Origin: Lysobacter soyae
GTDB taxonomy: Bacteria > Pseudomonadota > Gammaproteobacteria > Xanthomonadales > Xanthomonadaceae
Assembly (NCBI RefSeq): GCF_019551435.1
Contig: NZ_CP080544.1
Location: forward strand, 434,001 to 498,000
Direction: 5' to 3'
DNA length: 64,000 nt
Both the position numbers and the translations under genes were made by a program. Under the pieces are notes generated by a model. That model was given only the letters and a program-made list of their open reading frames with translations. It did no database searches and was not told the DNA's origin. Below are positions 8,793 to 19,146 of the stretch, piece by piece. Each line of letters begins with the position of its first letter. Positions within the stretch are counted from its first letter, which is position 1.

Positions 8793-9437
8793 TCAGCGAT
8801 GGCGTTTTTTGAGTTGTCGTGAACCGAGCAGGATCATCGTCACCATTTGGGTCATCTGCCGGGTCAAGTCGGCATCTTGTTCGACCGGTGCATCCATCGC
8901 ATGCGCGCCCATCGCAAAAATCAAACGCGTGATGGCTTTCGCCGTCAGTGCCGCGTCATGCAAGGGTTCGTCCATGGCATCGGTCAAACGCACCAACTCG
9001 ATGCGCAATTCGTCCTCGAAAAATTCGAGCTGGCGGTCGACCGCTTGTTTGAAGGCGTCGGAGCCGGTCGTGCCTTCACGCAACAAGACACGCAACAAGC
9101 CGTCGTCGGCGCGCAGCTGCGACATGAAGGCATTGATCGACCCCCGCACCACTGTATGGCCGCTGTTGGCGTGCACACGCGCTTCGTCGACCACCTTCCG
9201 AAGCGATTCACCCGACAACTCAATCAGTGCGACGGCGAGTTCGTCGATATCGTGGAAATGGCGATAGAAGCTGTTCGGCGCAATGTTGGCCTCGCGCGCC
9301 ACTTCGCGCAGACCCAAAGACGACACGCTGCGATGCGGACCGAGCAAGCGCAGCGCCGCCAGCAGCAAATCATCGCGGCTGATCTGGTTCTTGCGCCCGA
9401 TCTCGATGACGGACGTGTCGGTGGCGAATTCGGTCAC
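8793..9437 (-). CDS. fabR: FabR/DesT-type TetR-family repressor of unsaturated fatty acid genes
   Basis: The 214-residue protein (GTG start at 9437) closely follows FabR: a TetR HTH at about 41-62 with GLREVAREANIAPNSFYRHFHDIDEL, then the FabR-like ligand domain with LLREGTTGS near residue 115. The open frame extends upstream, but the region before 9437 holds promoter-like AT-rich sequence and no ATG. FabR and DesT sense the ratio of unsaturated to saturated acyl chains and repress desaturase or fabA/fabB genes. Here it is divergent from a ferredoxin reductase-desaturase pair, as is Pseudomonas desT from desCB, so those are its probable targets. Confidence 0.9.
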   Translation of the reverse strand: MTEFATDTSVIEIGRKNQISRDDLLLAALRLLGPHRSVSSLGLREVAREANIAPNSFYRHFHDIDELAVALIELSGESLRKVVDEARVHANSGHTVVRGSINAFMSQLRADDGLLRVLLREGTTGSDAFKQAVDRQLEFFEDELRIELVRLTDAMDEPLHDAALTAKAITRLIFAMGAHAMDAPVEQDADLTRQMTQMVTMILLGSRQLKKRHR

Positions 9438-9481
9438 TACGCGGGTCTTTTCTAGCTGAACGGAGAATAGCAGAGCCAATA

Positions 9482-9521
9482 ATATACACTTGTATATACA
9501 ACTGTATATTTCTTTGTATAA
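9482..9521. promoter_or_regulatory. operator cluster for the FabR/DesT-type repressor
   Basis: Two 16-bp palindromes of the form ATATACA-N2-TGTATAT occupy 9482-9497 and 9494-9509, sharing four bases. The TGTATAT half-site therefore repeats at 9491 and 9503, and again as TGTATAA at 9515: three copies exactly 12 bases apart. The array covers the desC-side promoter and adjoins ATAATA (9479-9484), a possible reverse-strand -10 for the regulator. Confidence 0.7.
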
Positions 9522-9522
9522 T
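9517..9522 (+). promoter_or_regulatory. -10 box TATAAT giving a probable leaderless reductase transcript
   Basis: A perfect TATAAT ends seven bases before the A of the only in-frame ATG (9530), so transcription is predicted to start at or next to the start codon. No Shine-Dalgarno sequence lies between 9505 and 9529. A weak -35, TATACA (9495-9500), is at 16-base spacing, inside the operator. Confidence 0.55.
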
Positions 9523-9529
9523 CGCCGAC

Positions 9530-10618
9530 ATGAGCACGTTCTCCCCCGCGTCCGCAGACCCTCGTTGGCACTGGCTGAAGCCGGACCTGCAGGTGGTCGA
9601 TTTCTGGTTATCCCGTTGCAATGCCCTGTGGTCCACCCACGAGGCACGTGCGCGCGTGGTCGCGGTGATTCCCGAGGCCGATGGCGTCTCCACTGTCGTG
9701 CTGAAGCCCAATCGTCATTTCAAAGGCTTCCGTCCCGGGCAGCATGTCAACGTGTCGGTGGAAATTGACGGCATCCGGCATACGCGTTCTTACAGCCTTT
9801 CCGATGCGCCGCGGCCTGACAAATTGTTGCGGGTGACGGTCAAGGCGGTGGAAGGCGGCAAAGTCAGTCGTTATTTGCAGGCGGTGCGCAGACGCGCGGT
9901 GGTGCATTTGAGCCAAGCCTTTGGTGATTTCGAATTGCCGATGGACAATGCGCCGGTGGTGTTGATGGCTGCAGGCAGCGGCATCACCCCGATGTTGTCA
10001 CTACTGAAAGCACAAGCGGCGATGGCGTTTCCTCGCCCGGTGCTGCTGGCGTGTTGGGCACGTAATGCGCGTGAGTGGGTGCAGGCGGAAACCTTGCGCG
10101 ACTGGATGGCCAAGCACGCTAACTTCAAAGTTCACCTGATCGCCACCCGAGAAAAGCCCGAGGGTGATGCGGGCTTGTTCGGTCGCATTTCCAAAGCGCA
10201 TATCGATACCTTGTTTTCCGGTTTGCCCTCGCCGCATGTTTTGGTCTGCGGGCCGTCAGGTTTCGTCGGCACGGCGCGTGAGCGCGTCGCGGCTTGGGCG
10301 AAGTCTTTTCAGGCCGAGTCATTTACGCCGCCGGTACAAGTCGTCGCACCGGAGTCGGAAGGGACGGTGCAAGTGACGTTGCAACGCAGCGGTCGCACGC
10401 TCGAAGTGGCACGTGGCGCAACGCTTCTTGAGGCCCTTGAAGCGCAAGGCGTCAATCCGGCTTTTGGCTGTCGCATGGGCATTTGCAATACCTGCGCTTG
10501 CGGCAAAAGTGCAGGCGTTTCACGCGATGTGTTGAACGGTGAACTCGGCACAGAACCCACCCATGCATTGCGCTTGTGCATTTCCACCGCGCAATCCGAT
10601 TTGTCCTTGGAGCTGTGA
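9530..10618 (+). CDS. DesC-like ferredoxin reductase (FAD, NAD(P)H and [2Fe-2S] domains)
   Basis: The 362-residue electron-transfer flavoprotein has an FAD-binding domain at about 40-145 (RSYSLSD is the FAD motif), an NAD(P)H-binding domain at about 150-260 (MAAGSGITPMLSLL, VLVCGPSGF), and a C-terminal plant-type ferredoxin domain whose cluster cysteines are in CRMGICNTCACG (near 314-325) and LRLCIS (near 350). It most likely passes electrons from NAD(P)H to the desaturase encoded six bases downstream, as DesC does for DesB in Pseudomonas (context inference). Expression is predicted to be repressed by the divergent FabR/DesT-type protein. ATG 9530 is the first in-frame start. Confidence 0.92.
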   Translation: MSTFSPASADPRWHWLKPDLQVVDFWLSRCNALWSTHEARARVVAVIPEADGVSTVVLKPNRHFKGFRPGQHVNVSVEIDGIRHTRSYSLSDAPRPDKLLRVTVKAVEGGKVSRYLQAVRRRAVVHLSQAFGDFELPMDNAPVVLMAAGSGITPMLSLLKAQAAMAFPRPVLLACWARNAREWVQAETLRDWMAKHANFKVHLIATREKPEGDAGLFGRISKAHIDTLFSGLPSPHVLVCGPSGFVGTARERVAAWAKSFQAESFTPPVQVVAPESEGTVQVTLQRSGRTLEVARGATLLEALEAQGVNPAFGCRMGICNTCACGKSAGVSRDVLNGELGTEPTHALRLCISTAQSDLSLEL

Positions 10619-10623
10619 CGCAA

Positions 10624-11754
10624 ATGGCCTCACCGAAAAGCAAAGCGCTGAGCGCGGCCGAACTCGATCAGTTCGCCGAAGCGCTGGATGCGCTGCGTGC
10701 CAAAACCTTGGCCTCACTCGGGCAGGCCGACGCCAATTACATTCGCCGCGTCGCCGCCGGTGTGCGTTGGCTGGGTGTTGCCGGCCGCGCTTTGTTGATG
10801 GCCGGTGCGGTGTTGGGCAGCACGATTTGGCCGGTGCTCTTGTGGCCCTTGTGCGTTGTCGGCGCCTTCGTGCTCGGCATGTCGAAAATTCTCGAAAACA
10901 TGGAGCTTGGCCACAACGTCATGCATGGCCAGTACGACTGGATGCGCGACCCCAAGCTCAAGGGTCACACCTATGAGTGGGACATTGCCGGCACCAGTGA
11001 CAACTGGCGGCAAACGCATAACTACAGCCATCACACCTGGACCAATGTGCGCGGCATGGACGAGGACATCGGCTATGGCTTGCTGCGTATTTTTCCCGAA
11101 CAACGTTGGCGGGCGTTCTACCTGATCCAACCCTTCGTCGCGGTGGTCTTCGCGTTGTTGTTCGAATGGGGCGTGGCGATACAAGGCTTGCGTATCGGTC
11201 GCTGGATCACCGGAAAAATGAAGAGCCGCGAGTTGTGGGGCCTCGCGAAGCCGGTGGTCAAAAAAGGTTTGCGCCAAATCTTGAAAGATTATGTGCTGTT
11301 TCCGTTGCTCGCCGGGCCGTTCTTTTTGCCGGTGTTGCTCGGCAACATCGCCGCCAACGTGATGCGCAATATCTGGACCTACGTGATTATTTTCTGCGGT
11401 CACTTCACCGCTGATGCGGAGGTCTTTCCTAAAGCCAGCGTCCGCAACGAATCGCGCGGGCATTGGTATTTGCGCCAGTTGCGCGGCTCCTCCAATCTCA
11501 CCGGCGGCCGGTGGATGGATTTGTGGAGTGGCAATCTGAGCCACCAGATCGAGCATCACTTCTATCCCGACGTACCGGCCAATCGCTATGCCGAAATGGC
11601 GGTGGAGGTCCGCAAAATTTGCGCACGCTTCGGCCAGCACTACAACACCGGTTCTTTGCCGAAGCAGTTTTCCACCGTGATCTGGCGGATTTTGCGTCAT
11701 GCTTTCCCGAGTAAACCGCGCTATGTGCCGAGCTTGATCGCCGCAGCCGCCTAG
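10624..11754 (+). CDS. DesB-like membrane fatty-acid desaturase
   Basis: The 376-residue integral-membrane di-iron desaturase has the three histidine boxes: HNVMH (97-101), HNYSHH (132-137) and HQIEHH (about 307-312). Hydrophobic hairpins lie at about 50-90 and 165-200, with another near 240-265. It introduces a cis double bond into an acyl chain using O2 and electrons from the upstream ferredoxin reductase. Start at 10624 is preferred over an upstream ATG inside the reductase gene, because GGAG (10609-10612) precedes it and the two genes then abut with five intervening bases. Head-group or CoA preference and regiochemistry cannot be told from sequence alone. Confidence 0.93.
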   Translation: MASPKSKALSAAELDQFAEALDALRAKTLASLGQADANYIRRVAAGVRWLGVAGRALLMAGAVLGSTIWPVLLWPLCVVGAFVLGMSKILENMELGHNVMHGQYDWMRDPKLKGHTYEWDIAGTSDNWRQTHNYSHHTWTNVRGMDEDIGYGLLRIFPEQRWRAFYLIQPFVAVVFALLFEWGVAIQGLRIGRWITGKMKSRELWGLAKPVVKKGLRQILKDYVLFPLLAGPFFLPVLLGNIAANVMRNIWTYVIIFCGHFTADAEVFPKASVRNESRGHWYLRQLRGSSNLTGGRWMDLWSGNLSHQIEHHFYPDVPANRYAEMAVEVRKICARFGQHYNTGSLPKQFSTVIWRILRHAFPSKPRYVPSLIAAAA

Positions 11755-11767
11755 CGGTGACGCCCGT

Positions 11768-11785
11768 GCATACTCCGAAGTATGC
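11768..11785 (+). other. hairpin immediately before fadH
   Basis: GCATACT (11768-11774) and AGTATGC (11779-11785) make a perfect 7-bp stem with loop CCGA. It ends seven bases before the fadH ATG, where no well-spaced Shine-Dalgarno is seen. TATGCT (11781-11786) could instead act as a weak -10. Confidence 0.4.
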
Positions 11786-11789
11786 TTAA

Positions 11790-13817
<2,028 letters not shown>

Positions 13818-13856
13818 GGGATCCGCACCCGGTTCGCACGGCAACGCGCAGCGTGC

Positions 13857-16061
13857 TTAGAAATAAATCCGGACGCCGGCTTGAACGCCGCGTCCCCCCA
13901 GCGGCGCCAAATCTTTCAAATAGGACGTATGCGGACGCGCCTCGGTGTTTAGCAGATTTTCGCCATCGACGAACAATTCAAAGCCGGTGCCACTGGCGGT
14001 GTCGCGATGCCAAGCGAGGTGGGCATCCACCAAGGTGGAGCCGGGCGTTTCACTTTCGTTGGTGGCGACACGCGTTTGTCGCATCGTGCGAATGCCGTTC
14101 AAAGACGCGCGCCAGGGTCCGGCCTGCCATTTCAGACCCAATCCGAAGCGGGCAGGGGCCAAGCGCGGCACATTGCCGGCACTGCTGTACCAACTGGCAA
14201 GTGCATGCGTATCGCCGTCGTGAATGAGCAACGGATCGGCCTCGACATAGGCATTGCCTTGTAGTTGCGCGCGAACCACATCGCCGAAGGCGCGCAGCAT
14301 GAGTTGCCGGCCGTCTTTATCCAGCAAGGTGAAATTGCCCTCGGCTTCCACGCCTCGGAAGCGTGCGTCGGATTGGGTGATGGCATACACGGGCAGTCCG
14401 TCTTCGACGACCGCATCGGCAACGCTGCCGCGTTGGAACAACTGCGTGGGGTGAATGAAGCCGGTGTAGTTCACTTGGTAGGCATTCAAGTGAAATTCGG
14501 TGCGTTCACTGTGGAAACGCAGGCCGATTTCGGCGCGACGTGCGGTTTCCTTCTGCAGGCGATCGTCGCCGATTTCAATCGTGCGTGTCGCCGCGTGTGC
14601 GCCGTTGGCGTACAGCTCCTCGGCGGCGGGCGCGCGTTGCGATTGATCAAGACTCAAATCAATGGCCCATTGCGGCGTCCAATGCCAACGCGCGGCGGCG
14701 GAAAAGTTTTGCGCGGTGAAGCTTCGGTCGTTCACTCTTGCCGGTAGCGCCGGATTGGCTTCGGCACGTACGCGCACGCGCTCCAATCGCGCCCCGGCTT
14801 CCAAATCCAAGGCGCCAACGCTGCGCTTGCCGAGCCAAAACAGACCGGCATCGCGCGTATCGCTCTTGGGTACGAAGGCCTCGTCACCCTCGGCATCAAA
14901 ATCGCGTTTCGACAATTGCAAGCCGAACGCGCCGTCCCAACCGGCGATGGCGGCGTGCACCAGTTCGCCGCGGAATTCGTCGGTCTTGTTGTTGAAAATC
15001 GTGCCGACATTGCCGCCTTCGTACTCGGTGTGCGTGTAGGCGGTCTGTGTGTAATTGAATTTGCCGTTGCGAATGAATCCATCGGTATCGAATCCGCCGT
15101 GCAAGGTATGGCGGGTTTGGCGCATGCGCAGCACCACGTCACCTTCCTCTTCGGGCGCGCCAGGGTCATGCGCGTGTGCTTCGTGCCCCGGTACGCCATA
15201 GCGCGCATCGTAAAGACTCGAAGACATGCCCAAGTGCGCGCTATCGCCCACCCAGGTGACACCCAGCGCCCCGTTGGCGATGCGCGACGCGCTGTTTTTC
15301 AGTACACCTTTGTCGGCCGGGTCCGGTGTTTCACCTTCGGCTTGCAACAACGCATTCGATTCACCGAAGCCGGGAATTTTGAGATCGTTGGTTTCGCGCA
15401 GTGAACCGTCGGCATGGAATACAAATCCGGCACCGCCGGGATTCGTGCTGCCGTCAACGCGAAACACACCGCTCCGCAAATCCTCGGCGCCGCCGCCGCG
15501 CAACTCGACACGGCCGCTTAAGGGGCGTTCTCCGGATTCATGAGGCGTCCGACCGTCGGTCACGTTCACCGCACCGCCCATGGCGCCACTGCCATAGAGC
15601 AAGGTTGCAGGACCCTTCACGACTTCCACTTGGTCGGCCAAGAACGGATCGATGCTGATGGCGTGATCGGCGCTCAATGCCGACACGTCGCCACTGGACA
15701 TGCCGTCGCTCACTACTTGCACGCGCGCACCTTCCAACCCGCGGATGATCGGACGGCCCACACTCGGCCCGAAACTGGTTGACTGCACGCCTGGCAATTG
15801 CTGAAGTGTTTGTCCCAAGGTGGCCGCGCGCGCATCGTCCAGTTTTTCCCCGCTCAGGACCTCGACCGGTCGCACGATGTCGCGGGCCGATTGCATCCAT
15901 GGCAGCGAAGAAATGTTGATGGCATCCAATTGTTTGGGCGTCGACGTGTGCGGGTCCGCACCGGTGGCAGGCGCGGTTTGTGCAAATACCGACATCGGCA
16001 ATGCCAACAAAACAGCGGCGGCAAGACGGGTTCGACGTGGGGCATTTGCGGCGTGGGTCAT
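13857..16061 (-). CDS. TonB-dependent outer-membrane receptor, ZnuD-like (zinc)
   Basis: The 734-residue protein has a signal peptide ending near SVFAQT (residue 29), a plug domain at about 60-170 (RPIIRGLEGARVQVVSDG, GPATLLYGSGAMGG) and a 22-strand-type barrel to the C-terminal YF. A loop at 289-308 reads GVPGHEAHAHDPGAPEEEGD, with His at 293, 296 and 298 and several acidic residues; ZnuD receptors carry a comparable His-rich loop that captures zinc. A Zur-like operator lies 30 bases upstream of the ATG. Together these make zinc the likely substrate. Other TonB receptors for metal chelates are less likely but not excluded. Confidence 0.88.
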   Translation of the reverse strand: MTHAANAPRRTRLAAAVLLALPMSVFAQTAPATGADPHTSTPKQLDAINISSLPWMQSARDIVRPVEVLSGEKLDDARAATLGQTLQQLPGVQSTSFGPSVGRPIIRGLEGARVQVVSDGMSSGDVSALSADHAISIDPFLADQVEVVKGPATLLYGSGAMGGAVNVTDGRTPHESGERPLSGRVELRGGGAEDLRSGVFRVDGSTNPGGAGFVFHADGSLRETNDLKIPGFGESNALLQAEGETPDPADKGVLKNSASRIANGALGVTWVGDSAHLGMSSSLYDARYGVPGHEAHAHDPGAPEEEGDVVLRMRQTRHTLHGGFDTDGFIRNGKFNYTQTAYTHTEYEGGNVGTIFNNKTDEFRGELVHAAIAGWDGAFGLQLSKRDFDAEGDEAFVPKSDTRDAGLFWLGKRSVGALDLEAGARLERVRVRAEANPALPARVNDRSFTAQNFSAAARWHWTPQWAIDLSLDQSQRAPAAEELYANGAHAATRTIEIGDDRLQKETARRAEIGLRFHSERTEFHLNAYQVNYTGFIHPTQLFQRGSVADAVVEDGLPVYAITQSDARFRGVEAEGNFTLLDKDGRQLMLRAFGDVVRAQLQGNAYVEADPLLIHDGDTHALASWYSSAGNVPRLAPARFGLGLKWQAGPWRASLNGIRTMRQTRVATNESETPGSTLVDAHLAWHRDTASGTGFELFVDGENLLNTEARPHTSYLKDLAPLGGRGVQAGVRIYF

Positions 16062-16090
16062 GGTCGTGATCTGGGTAGAGAGGATGTAAA

Positions 16091-16103
16091 GTTATAATGT
16101 AAC
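16091..16103. promoter_or_regulatory. Zur box (zinc uptake repressor operator)
   Basis: GTTATAATGTAAC is a 13-bp near-palindrome with one mismatched pair around a central A. It matches the gammaproteobacterial Zur core GTTATAnTATAAC at all but one position. It sits 30 bases before the receptor start, overlapping its predicted promoter, and 75 bases before the divergent DUF442 gene. Confidence 0.75.
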
Positions 16104-16177
16104 ATTAAACCAAAACACTGCCATTGGTCACGGTTTCTCGGGGCTACAATCGAATTTCTCCCCCGAGTGCTTCCACC

Positions 16178-16777
16178 ATGTCCAGATTCCTGATTCCGAT
16201 ATGCCTGTGTATGGCCACCTCGATTGGCTTGGCGCATCCGGTCGCCGGTGATGCCAATCCTGCCGATGGCAAGACTGAGGCGGCGACAAAGGCGACCCCA
16301 TTGATGAATCCGCGTCCAGGCGTCTATACCGCCGGGCAGCCTGTGAGCACCGAATGGAAATCGCTGCGCAAGCGCGGCATCACCACAGTCGTGAACTTGC
16401 GCCCGATGAAAGAAATGGGCGGGCGCGACGAGGCCAAGGAAGTGCGCGCTGAAGGCATGACATATATCGAAGTGCCGATTTTCACGATGCAAGACATCAA
16501 TGATGTCAACGCGAAAAAATTGAAGGCTGCATTGAATGCAGCGAACGGCACGCCGGTACTGGTGCATTGCGCGTCGGGCAATCGCGTCGGCGGGTTGATG
16601 GCCTTGATGGCGGCGCAGGAAGAAAATATGCCGGCCGCACAGGCGCTCGCGCTCGGCAAGGCCGCCGGTATGCAAAGTTCCGAAGCCCGGGTGCGGGAAC
16701 TGTTGCATTTGCCGGCAGCCGCACCAATGCCGCCGGCACCCCCAACACCACCAGCACCCCCCGCCAAAAAGGACTGA
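16178..16777 (+). CDS. exported DUF442/beta-lactamase-hydrolase-like phosphatase-fold protein
   Basis: Starting at MSRFLIP (16178), the 199-residue protein has a signal peptide of about 20 residues. A DUF442-type domain follows, with YTAGQPVSTEWKSL and the loop HCASGNRVGG near residue 130, which matches the HCxSGxR phosphatase-like loop of that family. The C-terminus is a proline-rich tail (APMPPAPPTPPAPPAKK). The family adopts a tyrosine-phosphatase fold; real substrates are not known. The open frame extends to 16124, but only the later ATG gives a signal peptide at the N-terminus. It may share the Zur-controlled region with the divergent receptor (inference). Confidence 0.8.
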   Translation: MSRFLIPICLCMATSIGLAHPVAGDANPADGKTEAATKATPLMNPRPGVYTAGQPVSTEWKSLRKRGITTVVNLRPMKEMGGRDEAKEVRAEGMTYIEVPIFTMQDINDVNAKKLKAALNAANGTPVLVHCASGNRVGGLMALMAAQEENMPAAQALALGKAAGMQSSEARVRELLHLPAAAPMPPAPPTPPAPPAKKD

Positions 16778-16785
16778 CCCGTTTC

Positions 16786-17703
16786 ATGACGTTGTTGACT
16801 CGCGATAGCGCGGATTTTCTATCTGCGGCACGTCTTCTTGAACCCGACTTCGGACCTGCCACCCCCCGCAGTGTTTTCCTGATCACCCCGGAAGGGTTTT
16901 CGCTGGCGGAGGAGTCAGCGCAAGACAACAGCTACATGGCGGAAGCACAGGCCTTCGATCCGGGGCGGGCGCTGGAACAACACCGGCAACTGCAATTGGC
17001 GATGTCCGCTGTCGTGCCGGTGATCGGTTTTCCCGGCCGCGAGGAAACGCCGGACGCCGTATTCCCCAACAACGTATTTGCCACCGCACCGGGTCGCGTC
17101 GTGATCGGACGCATGCGCCATCCGGTCAGACAGCGTGAGGCAGCGCGCGAAGACATCCGAGGCTTCTTCAGCGATACTTTGGGTTATCAGACCGTCGATT
17201 TGTCTACGCAAGCGCACGTAGCGGAATTGACCGGGGCTTTGGTCATTGATCGCGCGCGCGGTTTGGGCTTCATCGGACTGTCCGAGCGCTGCGACGAAGA
17301 AGGCGCGCGTCTCATGCATGAGGCATTCGGCCTGCGCGCATCGTTGATGTTTGATCTCGCACCCTCGGAATATCACACCAACGTGGTGTTGGCGGTGCTT
17401 GCCGGGCGTGCGGCGGTGGTTTGTCCGGCCGGCTTTGCCGAGCCCGCCCTCGTCGACGTGTTCTCGGACTTGTACGGCGACCATGTGGTTATTTGCAATG
17501 CGCAGGAACACGCCGACTTTGTCGGCAATTGCATCGCGGTTTCAAACAACACGGTGTGGATGAGTGCGCGCGCCGGACAATCATTGACGGCGGATCACAA
17601 CGCCACATTGAGCGCCGCAGGTTTCGCGCTGCGGACCGTACCATTGGATTCCATTGAAGCGGCAGGGGGTTCCCTGCGCTGCTGTATCGGGGAGATCTAT
17701 TGA
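16786..17703 (+). CDS. CtlX-type citrulline/arginine amidinohydrolase family protein
   Basis: The 305-residue protein has the pentein (guanidine-modifying) fold motifs: NSYM near residue 46, DAVFPNNVFAT near 85, EYHTNVVLAVL near 198 and GGSLRCCIGEIY at the very C-terminus, which holds the nucleophilic Cys. This pattern fits the CtlX/arginine deiminase-related group acting on citrulline, arginine or related guanidino compounds; the exact substrate is not settled by sequence. ATG 16786 starts eight bases after the DUF442 stop; a longer frame reading back into that gene is rejected as overlap. It overlaps the next gene by one base (TGATG). Confidence 0.85.
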   Translation: MTLLTRDSADFLSAARLLEPDFGPATPRSVFLITPEGFSLAEESAQDNSYMAEAQAFDPGRALEQHRQLQLAMSAVVPVIGFPGREETPDAVFPNNVFATAPGRVVIGRMRHPVRQREAAREDIRGFFSDTLGYQTVDLSTQAHVAELTGALVIDRARGLGFIGLSERCDEEGARLMHEAFGLRASLMFDLAPSEYHTNVVLAVLAGRAAVVCPAGFAEPALVDVFSDLYGDHVVICNAQEHADFVGNCIAVSNNTVWMSARAGQSLTADHNATLSAAGFALRTVPLDSIEAAGGSLRCCIGEIY

Positions 17704-18374
17704 TGTTGGATTGTGTGGAACTCGAAACCGGCTCGTCACCGCAATGGTCCGTGATCTGGCTGCATGGGCTGGGTGCGGATGCCAACGATTTCGTGCCCTT
17801 GGTGCCGGAATTGGTCAAGGCGGAATGGCCGGCGATCCGCTTTGTCTTTCCCAATGCGCCCGAGCGCGCGGTCACCATCAACAATGGTTATCGAATGCGC
17901 GCCTGGTACGACATCTCGGATATGGATTTCGCCAATCGCGCCGACATGACCGGTGTGCGCGAGTCGATTCGCGATTTGGACGAATTGGTTGAAGAGGAGA
18001 TCCAACGGGGTGTGCCGGCCGATCACATCTTCATCGCCGGTTTTTCGCAAGGCGGTGCGGTGACTTTGTCGTACGGTGTGCGAAGCACGCGCAAACTGGC
18101 GGGGTTGATTGCGTTGTCCACCTATCTTCCTGCGCCGGCAGAGTCCGCCGCCGAAAAAGCGGAAGGCGCCGAGCAGGCAAAGATCTTCATGGCCCATGGC
18201 ACGCAAGATCCGGTGATTCCCATTCGCGAAAGCGAGCGATCCGCACACGCGCTGCGCGCCATGGGGTTTGAAGTCGAATGGCAGGGTTACCATCCGATGC
18301 AGCATTCCACCTGTCGCGAAGAAATCGACAGCCTTCAAGATTGGATGTCGGCGCGTTTCAACGCCGGCACGTGA
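17703..18374 (+). CDS. alpha/beta hydrolase, carboxylesterase/phospholipase family
   Basis: The 223-residue cytoplasmic serine hydrolase belongs to the carboxylesterase type 2 (EstB/YpfH) family. It shows VIWLHGLGADANDF near 18 (oxyanion loop), nucleophile elbow GFSQGG near 115, acid residue in HGTQDPVIP near 167, and catalytic His in YHPMQHS near 197. These esterases hydrolyse short acyl esters, and related proteins remove acyl groups from proteins or lysophospholipids. The start codon overlaps the stop of the CtlX gene, so translation is likely coupled. Its physiological substrate is unknown. Confidence 0.92.
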   Translation: MLDCVELETGSSPQWSVIWLHGLGADANDFVPLVPELVKAEWPAIRFVFPNAPERAVTINNGYRMRAWYDISDMDFANRADMTGVRESIRDLDELVEEEIQRGVPADHIFIAGFSQGGAVTLSYGVRSTRKLAGLIALSTYLPAPAESAAEKAEGAEQAKIFMAHGTQDPVIPIRESERSAHALRAMGFEVEWQGYHPMQHSTCREEIDSLQDWMSARFNAGT

Positions 18375-18381
18375 GACGGGC

Positions 18382-19122
18382 ATGACGCCGCTGCGCATCT
18401 TGGTGGTGGATGATGAGGCGCTGGCACGAGAGCGTTTGCGCGCGATGCTGTTGCAAATGCCGGACGTGCATGTGCTGGATAGTGCGGATGAAGGCGCCGC
18501 CGCGCTAGCAACGATAAACAACGAGCAGGTGGACGTGCTCTTGCTCGACATCCTGATGCCGGGCATGGATGGATTGCAGCTTGCGCGCGTATTATCCGAA
18601 CGCGCGGATGCACCCGGTGTGATCTTTGTCACGGCGCATGACGCACATGCGGTGACGGCGTTTGAAAACCATGCGGTCGACTACTTGGTGAAACCGATCC
18701 GCAAGGAACGATTGGCGTTGGCATTGACCCGGGCGCGGCAATTCCTGCTCGGGCGCGCCGCGGCAAACCGCATCTCAGGCAGCGGAAAACATTTTGTGTC
18801 GAGGTCGCGCGGCGCCCTTCGAAAAGTGCCGTTTGACAGCATCCACTATTTGCAAGCGGACGAAAAATATGTGACTGCCCACGCCGAGGATGGCGTGCAC
18901 GTCATTGATGACACGTTGAAATCCATCGAAGCCCAACACGGAGAGGATTTCCTTCGGATTCATCGCAATTGCCTCGTGTCCCGGTCCGCGCTGTCAGCAT
19001 TGACACGCGGCGACGAAGGCCAAGCATGGGTGCATTTGACCGCGGTGGAAAAACCGTTGGAGGTGAGTCGGCGCTGCCTGGCACAGGTCAAGCTCGCCTT
19101 TGAGAACAGCACCCGCGCTTGA
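18382..19122 (+). CDS. algR: AlgR-like LytTR response regulator
   Basis: The 246-residue protein has a receiver domain (1-120; acidic pocket D10-D11, phospho-acceptor D56 in LLLDILMP, Lys in YLVKPI) and a C-terminal LytTR DNA-binding domain (about 145-245; IHYLQADEKYVTAH, FLRIHRNCLVS). AlgR-type regulators control alginate, twitching and virulence genes in pseudomonads, and are placed next to hemC in several gammaproteobacteria, as here (24 bases). The ATG lies eight bases after the esterase stop. The usual partner kinase gene (algZ) is absent from this window; the upstream place is taken by the esterase. Confidence 0.9.
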   Translation: MTPLRILVVDDEALARERLRAMLLQMPDVHVLDSADEGAAALATINNEQVDVLLLDILMPGMDGLQLARVLSERADAPGVIFVTAHDAHAVTAFENHAVDYLVKPIRKERLALALTRARQFLLGRAAANRISGSGKHFVSRSRGALRKVPFDSIHYLQADEKYVTAHAEDGVHVIDDTLKSIEAQHGEDFLRIHRNCLVSRSALSALTRGDEGQAWVHLTAVEKPLEVSRRCLAQVKLAFENSTRA

Positions 19123-19146
19123 GGCACGATCAGCGATAATGGCGAG

